Assembly: GCF_900188105.1 (NCBI RefSeq)
Contig: NZ_FZNP01000029.1
Span: 1-51,982, forward strand
From: Actinomadura mexicana
Lineage (GTDB): Bacteria; Actinomycetota; Actinomycetes; Streptosporangiales; Streptosporangiaceae
Length of the DNA stretch: 51,982 bases
Direction of reading: 5' to 3'
A program made the position numbers and the translations under genes. The first letter of the stretch is position 1. Each line of letters begins with the position of its first letter. The notes below the pieces were generated by a model. That model saw only the letters and a list, made by a program, of their open reading frames with translations, was not told the DNA's origin and ran no database searches. Of this stretch, positions 33,245 through 41,744 are shown in pieces.

Positions 33245-35739
33245 TGCTGCGGACGACTCTCGCGGGCCTGCGCGCCCACAAGCTGCGGCTGCTGCTCACG
33301 GCGGTGGCCATCACCCTCGGCGTCGGGTTCATCTCGGGGACGTTCGTCCTGACGGACACGCTGGACAAGGGCGTCTCCAGGACGTTCGCCAAGTCGGCCG
33401 ACAAGGTCGACTACGCGGTGCTGCCCAAGAGCGACGACTCCGGCAAGGGCGTCCCCCCGGCACTGCTCAGCAGGGTCAAGGCGCTCCCCGGCGTCACGGA
33501 CGTCCAGGGCGCCGTGAAGGGTGACGCCGCCCTGGTGGGCAAGGACGGCAAGGCGGTCGGTGACTTCCCGACGGTCGGGATGTCCGTGCCGTCCGGACGC
33601 CTGCTGCGCTACGACGTCGACAAGGGCCGTCCCCCGTCGGGCGCGGGGGAGACCGTCCTCGACACGCAGCTCGCCGAGCGGGAGGGCTACTCCGTCGGGA
33701 ACGCGGTGACGGTCCTCGACCACGGGAGCCGGCCGCACCGGTTCACGGTCGTCGGACTGGTCGACTTCGGCATCGACCAGGAGGCGAGCTTCCGGGGCGC
33801 CGTGGGCTTCGACCCGGCGACCGCGATGCGGATGACCGGCGAGAAGACCTACCGCGAGCTCGACATAGCGGGCGGCTCCGGGGACGCGGTCAAGGCCGCC
33901 GCGCGCGGCGCCTACCGCGTGTACACGGGCGAGGAGCTCGGCGCGCGGCTGGCCAGGGCGGCGGGTGCCGACACCAAGATCATTCGGACCGGTCTGCTGA
34001 TCTTCGGGCTGGTCGCCCTGCTGGTGTCCGCCCTGGTCATCTACAACACGTTCTCGATCCTGATCGCTCAGCGGATGCGGGAGATGGCGCTGCTGCGCTG
34101 CGTCGGCGCGACGCGCCGGCAGGTGTTCGGAGGCGTGGTGGTGGAGTCCGCCGTCGTCGGCCTGGTCGGCTCCCTGCTCGGCCTCGTCGCCGGGGTCGGC
34201 CTCGGCGAGGGCGCGCTGGTCGTGGTCAGCAGGCTGAACGAGCGCGTGGCCGTCGCCGGGCCGTCCCTGGCGGTGCGGACGGTCGTGGCCGGCCTGGCGG
34301 TCGGCATCATGGTGACGGTCCTGTCCGCGCTGCTGCCCGCCCGCGCGGCCACCCGGGTCTCGCCGGTCGCCGCGCTGCGCGCCGACCTGGAGCCGGGCAC
34401 CGGACGGTTCAGGCTCGGCCTGGTGCGCACCGTCCTCGCCGTCCTGCTGGGCGCCGCGGGCCTGGCCATCGGCGGTCTCGGCTCGCTCGGCATGGAGAAG
34501 GGCGAGGCCGCGATGTACGCGGTCGCGTTCGCAGGCGGCGTGTTCTTCCTCGGCGTGATCGCGGCGATGCCGGCGCTCGTCCGTCCGCTCGGACGGGTCG
34601 CGGGCGCGCTCCCGGCACGGCTCGGCGGCGTCCCGGGGCGGCTGGCCGTGGCGAACGCGCAGCGCGCGCCCCGCCGCACCGCGACCACGACGATCGCGCT
34701 GACCGTCGGCGTCGGGCTGATGAGCCTGTTCGCGGTGGTCGCGGCGAGCGGCAAGGCGACGGCCGCGCACCAGCTGGAGGAGCAGTTCCCCGTCCAGTTC
34801 CAGATCCGGCCGCAGAGCTTCGACGGGACCCTCCCGCACGCGCTCACCGAGACGCTGCGCACCCGGCCCGAGGTCGCCGTCGTGGTCGAGACCCGGCGCA
34901 GGGAGACCCGGGTCGGCGGCGACGACGCCGACATCTCGACGATCACCACCTCGGCGCTCGGAAAGATCCTCAAGCCGGAGGTCAGGCGCGGGTCGCTGGA
35001 CGCCGCACTGAAGCCGGGCACCGCGATGGTGGACGAGGAGACGGCCCAGTCGTCGGGCCGGGCCCTCGGGGACACCCTGCGGGTCCGGACGGCGAACGGC
35101 GCCGTCCCGGTGAAGATCACCGCCGTCTACGCGGTGGGCGCGGGCCTCGACGGGATCATCGTCCCGGAGCCGGACTTCACCCGGTACTTCGGTGTCCTGG
35201 ACCCGGCGGGGATCTACGTCAAGACCCGCGACGGCGTCCCCGCCTCCCAGGCACGCCGGGCCGTCGACGACGCCGCGCGCCCCTACCCGGCCGCGAAGGT
35301 CGCCTCGTCCGCCGAGTTCGAGGAGACGCTGACCAAGGCCATCGACATGGTTCTGATGATCTTCGGCGGGCTGCTCGGGCTGGCGATCGTCATCGCGCTG
35401 TTCGGCATCGCCAACACGCTGACCCTGTCGGTCGTGGAGCGCACCCGCGAGTCCGCGCTGCTGCGCGCCCTCGGCCTCACCAAGCGCCAGCTGCGCCGGA
35501 TGCTGTCGGTGGAAGCGCTGGTCATGGCCGTCATAGGCGCGGCCACCGGGGTCGTGCTCGGGGTGGGCTTCGGCTGGGCCGCGACGAACGCGATGGCGAG
35601 CGACTCGATCTTCTCGCTGCCCTACCTGCAGGTCATCGGGTTCGTGGTCCTCGCGGGCGCGGCCGGGATGGCCGCCGCCGTGCTGCCCGCGCGGCGCGCC
35701 GCGAGGACGTCCATCGTGGAGTCCCTCGCGCATGACTGA
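33244..35739 (+). CDS. FtsX/MacB-type ABC permease with duplicated core
   Basis: About 831 residues. An N-terminal membrane anchor (LRLLLTAVAITLGVGFISGTFVLTDTL) leads to a large extracytoplasmic domain, then a FtsX core of three helices near 250-380 (LLIFGLVALLVSALVIYNTFSILIAQRMREMALLRCVGATRRQVF). A second periplasmic-type domain and a second core follow (VVERTRESALLRALGLTKRQLRRMLSVEAL). The duplicated layout is typical of actinobacterial ABC permeases that act as single-chain units with the adjacent ATPase. Cargo unknown; lipoprotein, antibiotic or signalling roles are possible. Confidence 0.93.
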   Translation: MLRTTLAGLRAHKLRLLLTAVAITLGVGFISGTFVLTDTLDKGVSRTFAKSADKVDYAVLPKSDDSGKGVPPALLSRVKALPGVTDVQGAVKGDAALVGKDGKAVGDFPTVGMSVPSGRLLRYDVDKGRPPSGAGETVLDTQLAEREGYSVGNAVTVLDHGSRPHRFTVVGLVDFGIDQEASFRGAVGFDPATAMRMTGEKTYRELDIAGGSGDAVKAAARGAYRVYTGEELGARLARAAGADTKIIRTGLLIFGLVALLVSALVIYNTFSILIAQRMREMALLRCVGATRRQVFGGVVVESAVVGLVGSLLGLVAGVGLGEGALVVVSRLNERVAVAGPSLAVRTVVAGLAVGIMVTVLSALLPARAATRVSPVAALRADLEPGTGRFRLGLVRTVLAVLLGAAGLAIGGLGSLGMEKGEAAMYAVAFAGGVFFLGVIAAMPALVRPLGRVAGALPARLGGVPGRLAVANAQRAPRRTATTTIALTVGVGLMSLFAVVAASGKATAAHQLEEQFPVQFQIRPQSFDGTLPHALTETLRTRPEVAVVVETRRRETRVGGDDADISTITTSALGKILKPEVRRGSLDAALKPGTAMVDEETAQSSGRALGDTLRVRTANGAVPVKITAVYAVGAGLDGIIVPEPDFTRYFGVLDPAGIYVKTRDGVPASQARRAVDDAARPYPAAKVASSAEFEETLTKAIDMVLMIFGGLLGLAIVIALFGIANTLTLSVVERTRESALLRALGLTKRQLRRMLSVEALVMAVIGAATGVVLGVGFGWAATNAMASDSIFSLPYLQVIGFVVLAGAAGMAAAVLPARRAARTSIVESLAHD

Positions 35740-35846
35740 ATGGGGGGCGGGGTGACGATCGTCACCCACCGGACCGCGCGGCGGGGTCCCGCGGGTACGC
35801 TGGTGCGCGCACGTCCGGTACCTACCTGAGGACTGGAACGAAACCG

Positions 35847-36872
35847 ATGGACCCACAGGTCACGCCCCCTTCCGGCACGCCCGGAAACGGGCCGGGCTAC
35901 GGTGGGGGGGCGACCCCCCACACCCCCCGTAAGAACGAGATGGGCTCCAGTGGGGGGGCGACCCCCCATACCCCCCGTAAGAACGAGATGGAGAACCCGG
36001 AGGACCGGCCCGCGCGGCTCGCGGTCGGCGTCGTCGGCGCCGGCCGCGTCGGTACGGCGCTCGGCGCCGCGCTGTCGCGCGCGGGCCACCGGGTCGTCGC
36101 CGCCACCGCCGTGTCGGAGCGGTCGCGGGCGCGCGTCGAGGAACGCCTCCCCGGGGCCGGCGTGGCCGCCCCGCAGGAGGTGGTGGCCGCCGCCGACCTG
36201 GTGCTGCTGACCGTCCCGGACGACGAGCTGCCCGAGCTCGCCACCGGGCTCGTCTCCGCGGGCGTCCCGGTCACCGGCAAGCTCGTCCTGCACACCAGCG
36301 GCCGCTTCGGCACCGCCGTCCTGGACCCGCTCACCCGCGCGGGCGCGCTGCCGCTGGCCCTGCACCCCGTGATGACCTTCACCGGACGCCCGGACGACGT
36401 GAACCGGCTCACCGGCATCTCGTTCGGCGTCACCTCGCCCGAGCCGCTGCGCCCGGTCGCCGAGGCCCTCGTCCTGGAGATGGGCGGCGAGCCCGTATGG
36501 ATCACCGAGGAGGCGCGCCCGCTCTACCACGCGGCGCTCGCCGGAGGCGCGAACCACCTGGTCACCCTGGTCGTGGAGGCCATGGACCTGCTGCGCGCCG
36601 CGGGCGTGGCCGAACCCGGCCGGATGCTCGGCCCGCTCCTCGGCGCCGCCCTCGACAACGGGCTGCGGCTCGGCATCGACGGGCTCACCGGGCCCGTCGC
36701 GCGCGGGGACGCCGGAACGGTGGCCGGCCACCTCGCGGAGCTGGGCAAGGTGTCGGCGGAGAGCCGCCGCGCCTACATCGCGCTGGCCCGCCTCACCGCC
36801 GACCGCGCGCTCGGCGCCGGACTGCTCAAAGCCGAGGACGCCGAACGGCTCCTCGAAGCGCTGGCCGACTGA
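35847..36872 (+). CDS. Rossmann/DUF2520 dehydrogenase-like protein with repeat-bearing N-terminus
   Basis: A 341-residue protein. Residues 57-100 form a nucleotide-binding fold (LAVGVVGAGRVGTALGAALSRAGHRVVAAT). The rest resembles the 6-phosphogluconate-dehydrogenase-like C-terminal domain (DUF2520), with ITEEARPLYHAALAGGANHLVTLVVEAMDLLRAAGV. It lies directly before panC, where DUF2520 genes commonly occur in actinobacteria. A ketopantoate-reductase-like role is conceivable because the fold class is the same, but this is inference. The N-terminal 48 residues contain two copies of GGATPHTPRKNEM from an inserted GC-hairpin repeat; the ancestral start is more likely near ATG 35988. Confidence 0.85.
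   Translation: MDPQVTPPSGTPGNGPGYGGGATPHTPRKNEMGSSGGATPHTPRKNEMENPEDRPARLAVGVVGAGRVGTALGAALSRAGHRVVAATAVSERSRARVEERLPGAGVAAPQEVVAAADLVLLTVPDDELPELATGLVSAGVPVTGKLVLHTSGRFGTAVLDPLTRAGALPLALHPVMTFTGRPDDVNRLTGISFGVTSPEPLRPVAEALVLEMGGEPVWITEEARPLYHAALAGGANHLVTLVVEAMDLLRAAGVAEPGRMLGPLLGAALDNGLRLGIDGLTGPVARGDAGTVAGHLAELGKVSAESRRAYIALARLTADRALGAGLLKAEDAERLLEALAD
35904..35990 (+). repeat. Two copies of a GC-hairpin element inside the DUF2520 frame
   Basis: Copies lie at 35904-35942 and 35952-35990, 48 bases apart. Each contains GGGGGG-CGA-CCCCCC, a perfect hairpin, then a C-tract and the tail CGTAAGAACGAGATG; they differ by one base in the shared core. Both copies stay in frame and supply ATG codons. 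Confidence 0.85.
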
Positions 36873-36937
36873 CAGCCCCGACCTAAAGCCTCGACCGACA
36901 CTGCCGACCGACAGCCCCGACCGACAGCACCGGCCGA
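36867..36937 (+). repeat. Degenerate tandem repeat before panC
   Basis: Short units based on CCGACCGACAGC recur about four or five times between the DUF2520 stop codon and panC, with changes in each copy. No role is evident. Confidence 0.6.
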
Positions 36938-37029
36938 TCGAACAGGAAGGGAACGGCATTGGCTACTGGCGTTTCCGGCGAGCACGGCCCCGGCCGGCGC
37001 CCGCCGTCGCGTGAGGGGACGGACGCGTC

Positions 37030-37890
37030 GTGACACCGATCGTCGCGCGCACGCGCGAGGAACTGGCGCAGGCCCGGTCGAAGGCCGGGGGCACGCTGGC
37101 GCTCGTCCCGACCATGGGCGCCCTGCACGAGGGCCACCTGTCACTGATGCGACAGGCCCGCCGCAACGCGGACGCGGTCGCGGTCAGCGTCTTCGTCAAC
37201 CCGCTCCAGTTCGGGCCGGGCGAGGACTTCGACCGCTACCCCCGCACGTTCGCCGCCGACCTGGAAGCCTGCGCCTCCGAGGGCGTGGACTTCGTGTTCG
37301 CGCCGGCGCGCGAGGTCATGTACCCGGACGAGCCGCAGGTCACGGTCAGGTCGGGGCCCATGGGCGAGGTCGTCGAGGGGGCCGCGCGACCCGGCCACTT
37401 CGACGGGATGCTCACCGTCGTGCTGAAGCTGCTCAACCTCGTCCGCCCCGATGTGGCGGTCTTCGGGGAGAAGGACGCGCAGCAGCTCGCGATGATCCGG
37501 CGGATGGTCGCCGACCTGAACGTCCCCGTGGAGGTGGTCGGGGCGCCGACCGTCCGCGAGCCGGACGGGCTGGCGCTGTCGAGCCGCAACCGCTACCTGT
37601 CCGGGCCCGAGCGCCTGACCGCGCTCGCCCTGTCGCGCGCCCTGCGGGCCGGAGCCGACGCCTCCGCCTCCGGCCCGGACGCCGTGCTGGCGGCCGCGCG
37701 CACCGTCCTCTCCGACGCCGAAGCCGCCGACCCGCCCCTCGTCCTGGACTACCTGGTCCTCGTCGACCCGGCGACCTTCGACGAGATCACCGGACCGCAC
37801 GCCGGCCGGGCCGTCCTCGCCGTCGCGGGCCGCGTCGGCGCCACCCACCTCATCGACAACGTTCCCCTCCAGCTCGGCAAGGAGCACTGA
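37030..37890 (+). CDS. panC: Pantothenate synthetase
   Basis: A 286-residue ligase that couples pantoate and beta-alanine using ATP to give pantothenate (vitamin B5). The HIGH-type motif is PTMGALHEGHLSLMRQA and the KMSKS-type motif is ALSSRNRYLSGPER; VSVFVNPLQFGPGEDFDRYPR and VFGEKDAQQLAMIRRMVADL are also present. The start is GTG. The next gene, panD, starts within its stop codon (one-base overlap), placing two successive activities of the pathway in one translation unit. Confidence 0.97.
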   Translation: MTPIVARTREELAQARSKAGGTLALVPTMGALHEGHLSLMRQARRNADAVAVSVFVNPLQFGPGEDFDRYPRTFAADLEACASEGVDFVFAPAREVMYPDEPQVTVRSGPMGEVVEGAARPGHFDGMLTVVLKLLNLVRPDVAVFGEKDAQQLAMIRRMVADLNVPVEVVGAPTVREPDGLALSSRNRYLSGPERLTALALSRALRAGADASASGPDAVLAAARTVLSDAEAADPPLVLDYLVLVDPATFDEITGPHAGRAVLAVAGRVGATHLIDNVPLQLGKEH

Positions 37891-38306
37891 TGTTCCGGAC
37901 GATGTTCAAGTCGAAGATCCACCGCGCCACGGTGACCCAGGCGGACCTGCACTACGTCGGCTCGCTGACCATCGACCAGGACCTGATGGACGCCGCCGAC
38001 CTGCTGCCCGGCGAGCAGGTCTCGATCGTGGACATCGACAACGGCGCCCGCCTGGAGACCTACCTGATCGCCGGCGAGCGCGGCTCCGGCGTCATCGGGA
38101 TCAACGGCGCGGCGGCCCGGCTCGTGCAGCCCGGCGACCTGGTCATCATCATCAGCTACGCGCAGATGACCGACGCCGAGGCCCGCGAGTTCGTCCCCGC
38201 CGTCGTGCACGTCGACCGCTCCAACAAGATCATTTCGCTGGGCTCCGACCCCGCCGAGCCCGTGCCCGGCACCAGCACCACCCGGGGCGACCTGATCCGC
38301 AACTGA
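37890..38306 (+). CDS. panD: Aspartate 1-decarboxylase
   Basis: A 138-residue pyruvoyl enzyme precursor that makes beta-alanine from aspartate for PanC. The self-cleavage site is the Gly-Ser pair in HYVGSLTIDQDLMDAADL, where the serine becomes the pyruvoyl group; the K9 region FKSKIHRATVT and NGARLETYLIAGERGSGVIGINGAAARLVQPGDLVIIISYA match the family. The ATG overlaps the panC stop codon by one base. Confidence 0.97.
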   Translation: MFRTMFKSKIHRATVTQADLHYVGSLTIDQDLMDAADLLPGEQVSIVDIDNGARLETYLIAGERGSGVIGINGAAARLVQPGDLVIIISYAQMTDAEAREFVPAVVHVDRSNKIISLGSDPAEPVPGTSTTRGDLIRN

Positions 38307-38396
38307 CCTCCTCGGGGCCGGTCGGCCGGGGGGCGGGTATCCAGGCGGTCCGGGGTTAGGGTCATAATGACGAGAACCGACCCCGGAGGAGGGCTC

Positions 38397-40031
38397 GTGA
38401 TCCCTTCCGTTCTGCACGCCCCCGCGCCCGGCTGGACCAGCGACGCCGACATCGTCGTCATCGGGTCCGGCATCGCCGGCCTGGTCGCCGCGCTGCGCTG
38501 CCGGCCCCACGGCCGGGTGCTGCTCGTCACCAAGGCCCTCCTGGACGCCGGGTCGACCCGGTGGGCGCAGGGCGGCATCGCCGCCGCGCTCGCGCCCGAC
38601 GACACGCCCGAGGAGCACCTGGCCGACACCCTCACCGCGGGCGTCGGCATCTGCGACGAGGACGCCGTCCGCGCGCTCGTCACCGAGGGACCGGACGCCG
38701 TCCGGGGCCTGATCGACCTCGGCACAGCCTTCGACCGCTCCGGCGGCGGCGACATCGCCCTCACCCGCGAGGGCGGCCACCACCGGCGCCGCATCGCGCA
38801 CGCGGGCGGGGACGCCACCGGCGCCGAGATCAGTCGTGCCCTCCTCGCCGAGCTCAAGGACTCGGGCGTCGAGGTGATCGAGCACGCGCTGGTCCTCGAC
38901 CTGCTGAAGGACGCCGCGGGACGCGCCGCGGGCGTCACCCTGCACGTCATGGGCGAGGGGCAGCCGGGCGGCGTCGGCGCGGTCCGCGCCCGCGCCGTCG
39001 TGCTCGCCACCGGCGGGCTCGGCCAGGTGTTCTCCGCCACGACCAACCCCGAGGTCTCCACGGGCGACGGCGTCGCGCTCGCGCTGCGCGCCGGGGCCGA
39101 GGTCACCGACCTGGAGTTCGTCCAGTTCCACCCGACCGTGCTGTGGCTCGGCGAGGGCGCGACGGGGCAGCAGCCGCTGATCTCCGAGGCCGTCCGCGGC
39201 GAGGGCGCGCACCTGATCGACCACGCCGGCGTGCGCTTCATGACCGGACGCCACGAACTCGCCGAGCTGGCCCCCCGCGACGTCGTCGCCAAGGGGATCA
39301 TGAACCGGATGCGCGAGACGGGCGCGTCCCACATGCTGCTCGACGGCCGCCACCTGGGCGCGGCGACCTGGGAGACCCGGTTCCCGACCATCCTGGCCGC
39401 ATGCCGCCACCACGGCATCGACCCGGTGACCGAGCCGATCCCGGTCGTGCCCGCCGCGCACTACGCCAGCGGAGGCGTCCGCACGGACCTGTACGGCCGC
39501 ACGTCCGTCCCCGGCCTCTACGCCTGCGGCGAGGTCGCCTGCACAGGCGTCCACGGCGCGAACCGCCTCGCCTCCAACTCCCTCCTGGAAGGCCTGGTCT
39601 TCGCCGCCAGAATCGCCGCAGCCCTTTCCGAGGAGCTCCCCGCCCCCCTGGCGAACACCGCCGCCCCACCCGGACCCGAACAGGGCGGGTTGCTGGAGCC
39701 GGGACTGCGGGGGGAGGTTCAGCGGATCATGACCTCCTATGTGGGGGTGTTGCGGCAGGCCGGGGGGCTGGAGGCCGCGGCGCGGGAACTGGAGGGACTC
39801 GGGCGCGGGAGCGTGGAGCCCGGGGTGGAGGCATGGGAGGTCACCAACCTGTACACCGTCGCGTCCGCGATCGTGGCGGCGGCGCGGCGGCGGGAGGAGA
39901 CGCGCGGGAGCCACTGGCGGGAGGACTACCCCGAGCGCGCGGACGGGACGTGGCGCGGCCACCTCGTCACCCGCCTGGCGGGGAACGTCCTGACGACCAC
40001 CTACGAATCTCTGGAAGGGAAGCGCTCATGA
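38397..40031 (+). CDS. nadB: L-aspartate oxidase
   Basis: About 544 residues. NadB oxidises aspartate to iminoaspartate, the first step of de novo NAD synthesis. The FAD site is ADIVVIGSGIAGLVAALRC; the active region TKALLDAGSTRWAQGGIAAAL and HHRRRIAHAGGDATGAEISRALL, and the late GEVACTGVHGANRLASNSLLEGLVFAARIA, are diagnostic. GTG 38397 is preferred since GGAGGAGGG precedes it and homologues begin with a similar APAPGWT segment; ATG 38367 is in frame. nadA is not in the window. The stop overlaps the nadC ATG (ATGA). Confidence 0.96.
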   Translation: MIPSVLHAPAPGWTSDADIVVIGSGIAGLVAALRCRPHGRVLLVTKALLDAGSTRWAQGGIAAALAPDDTPEEHLADTLTAGVGICDEDAVRALVTEGPDAVRGLIDLGTAFDRSGGGDIALTREGGHHRRRIAHAGGDATGAEISRALLAELKDSGVEVIEHALVLDLLKDAAGRAAGVTLHVMGEGQPGGVGAVRARAVVLATGGLGQVFSATTNPEVSTGDGVALALRAGAEVTDLEFVQFHPTVLWLGEGATGQQPLISEAVRGEGAHLIDHAGVRFMTGRHELAELAPRDVVAKGIMNRMRETGASHMLLDGRHLGAATWETRFPTILAACRHHGIDPVTEPIPVVPAAHYASGGVRTDLYGRTSVPGLYACGEVACTGVHGANRLASNSLLEGLVFAARIAAALSEELPAPLANTAAPPGPEQGGLLEPGLRGEVQRIMTSYVGVLRQAGGLEAAARELEGLGRGSVEPGVEAWEVTNLYTVASAIVAAARRREETRGSHWREDYPERADGTWRGHLVTRLAGNVLTTTYESLEGKRS

Positions 40032-40885
40032 CACCGGAACTCTCGCAGAGGCTGACAGCCGCCGGGCTGGATCCACAGGCTGTGGAAAACCTCGTCCGGA
40101 CGGCGCTGGCCGAGGACGGCGAGGTCGACGTCACCAGCACCCCGATCTTCGCGCCGCAGGACACCGCGAGCGGGGTGTTGAAGGCGCGCGAGGAGGGCGT
40201 CGTCGCGGGCGTCGCGGTGGCGTGCGCCGTCTTCGAGCTGCTGGACGTCGCCTACGAGGCGAAGGTCGAGGACGGCGACCGGGTCGCGCCGGGGCAGGTC
40301 CTCATCGCGGTCGGCGGCTCCACCAGGGCGATCCTCAGGGCGGAGAGGACGGCACTGAACCTCCTCACGCACCTGTCCGGAATCGCGACCGCGACCCGCC
40401 GGTGGATGGACGCCATGGAGGGCACCAAGGCGAAGGTCCGCGACACCCGCAAGACCCTCCCCGGCCTGCGGGCCTTGCAGAAGTACGCCGTGCACTGCGG
40501 AGGCGGCGTCAACCACCGGATGGGCCTGCACGACGCCGCGCTCATCAAGGACAACCACATAGCGGCGGCCGGCGGGGTCACCAAGGCGTACGAGGCGATC
40601 CGCGCCGTGTACCCGTCCCTGCACGTCCAGGTGGAGTGCGACACCCTCGCGCAGGTCGAGGAGGCCCTGACGGTGGGAGCCACGAGCATCCTGCTCGACA
40701 ACATGACCGACGCCGAGATGACCGAGGCGGTCCGGCTGGTGGCAGGACGGGCGGAGCTCGAGGCCAGCGGTGGCCTTACCCTGGAGCGGGCCCGAGACGT
40801 CGCCGTGACCGGGGTGGACTACCTTGCGGTCGGCGCGCTGACGCACTCGGCGCACGTGTTCGACATCGGCCTTGACTTCACCTGA
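40028..40885 (+). CDS. nadC: Quinolinate phosphoribosyltransferase
   Basis: A 285-residue enzyme that condenses quinolinate and PRPP to nicotinate mononucleotide with loss of CO2. Diagnostic segments are RDTRKTLPGLRALQKYAV, CGGGVNHRMGLHDAALIKDNHI, VEVECDTLAQVEEAL-like text and ASGGLTLERARDVAVTGVDYLAVGALTHSA. The ATG overlaps the nadB stop by four bases. The gene is followed 14 bases later by coaX, so NAD and coenzyme A pathways are joined in one transcription unit. Confidence 0.97.
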   Translation: MTPELSQRLTAAGLDPQAVENLVRTALAEDGEVDVTSTPIFAPQDTASGVLKAREEGVVAGVAVACAVFELLDVAYEAKVEDGDRVAPGQVLIAVGGSTRAILRAERTALNLLTHLSGIATATRRWMDAMEGTKAKVRDTRKTLPGLRALQKYAVHCGGGVNHRMGLHDAALIKDNHIAAAGGVTKAYEAIRAVYPSLHVQVECDTLAQVEEALTVGATSILLDNMTDAEMTEAVRLVAGRAELEASGGLTLERARDVAVTGVDYLAVGALTHSAHVFDIGLDFT

Positions 40886-40899
40886 ACAGCGGGGACCTG

Positions 40900-41682
40900 A
40901 TGCTGCTGACCATCGACGTCGGTAACACCCAGACCGTTCTCGGTCTCTTCGAGGGCGACGAGGTGATCGAGCACTGGAGGATCAACACCGACCCGCGGCG
41001 CACCGCCGACGAGATCGCGGTGGTCCTGCAGGGACTCGTCCAGCAGAGCCCGCTGCTGGCCGAGACCGACATCAGCGGCATCGCGCTGTGCTCCACGGTC
41101 CCCTCCGTCCTGCACGAGATGCGGGAGATGTGCCGCCGCTACTACGGCGACGTGACCGCGGTGATCGTGGAGCCGGGCGTCAAGACCGGCGTCCCCGTCC
41201 GGATGGACAACCCGAAGGAGGTCGGCGCCGACCGCATCGTGAACGCGCTCGCCGCCGTCCACACCCACGGCGGACCCGCGATCGTGGTCGACTTCGGCAC
41301 CGCCACCACCTTCGACGCGGTCTCCGCCAAGGGCGAGTACGTGGGCGGCGCGATCGCCCCCGGCATCGAGATCTCGATCGACGCGCTGTCCTCCCGCGGC
41401 GCGCAGCTCCACAAGATCGAGCTGGTCCGGCCGCGCAACGTGATCGCCAAGAACACGGTCGAGGCGCTGCAGTCCGGGATCATCTTCGGCTTCGCCGGCC
41501 AGGTGGACGGCATCGTCGAGCGCATGTCGGAGGAGCTCGCCGAGGACCCGGGGGAGGTCACGGTCATCGCCACCGGCGGCCTCGCCCCGCTCGTCCTGGA
41601 GGAGTCCCGCAGCATCGACGAGTTCGAGCCGTGGCTCACCCTCATCGGCCTCCGCCTCATCTACGAGCGCAACACGCCGTGA
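40900..41682 (+). CDS. coaX: Type III pantothenate kinase
   Basis: A 260-residue CoaX enzyme that phosphorylates pantothenate, the first committed step of coenzyme A synthesis. Signatures are the phosphate loop TIDVGNTQTVLGLF, the DNPKEVGADRIVNALAA segment with its acidic residue, the nucleotide-binding VVDFGTATTFDAV and GGAIAPGIEISIDAL. Unlike type I enzymes, CoaX is usually insensitive to CoA feedback. It follows panC-panD-nadB-nadC and precedes lysS, so it receives product of the upstream panC/panD genes. Confidence 0.97.
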   Translation: MLLTIDVGNTQTVLGLFEGDEVIEHWRINTDPRRTADEIAVVLQGLVQQSPLLAETDISGIALCSTVPSVLHEMREMCRRYYGDVTAVIVEPGVKTGVPVRMDNPKEVGADRIVNALAAVHTHGGPAIVVDFGTATTFDAVSAKGEYVGGAIAPGIEISIDALSSRGAQLHKIELVRPRNVIAKNTVEALQSGIIFGFAGQVDGIVERMSEELAEDPGEVTVIATGGLAPLVLEESRSIDEFEPWLTLIGLRLIYERNTP

Positions 41683-41744
41683 CGGGCCGGTGATCGCGCC
41701 GAAGTGGTTCGCCCCGCACCGGACGGGCTGGATAGCCTTGCGAT

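Noticed and set aside
32338..35856. Open frame of 1172 codons on the minus strand opposite the ABC transporter genes
   Set aside because: The plus strand carries intact Walker, signature and FtsX motifs; the minus frame is arginine/alanine-rich with no recognisable domain.
40066..40092. DnaA-box-like TGTGGAAAA and a CCACAGG-CTGTGG palindrome
   Set aside because: It lies inside the nadC coding sequence and there is no cluster of boxes.
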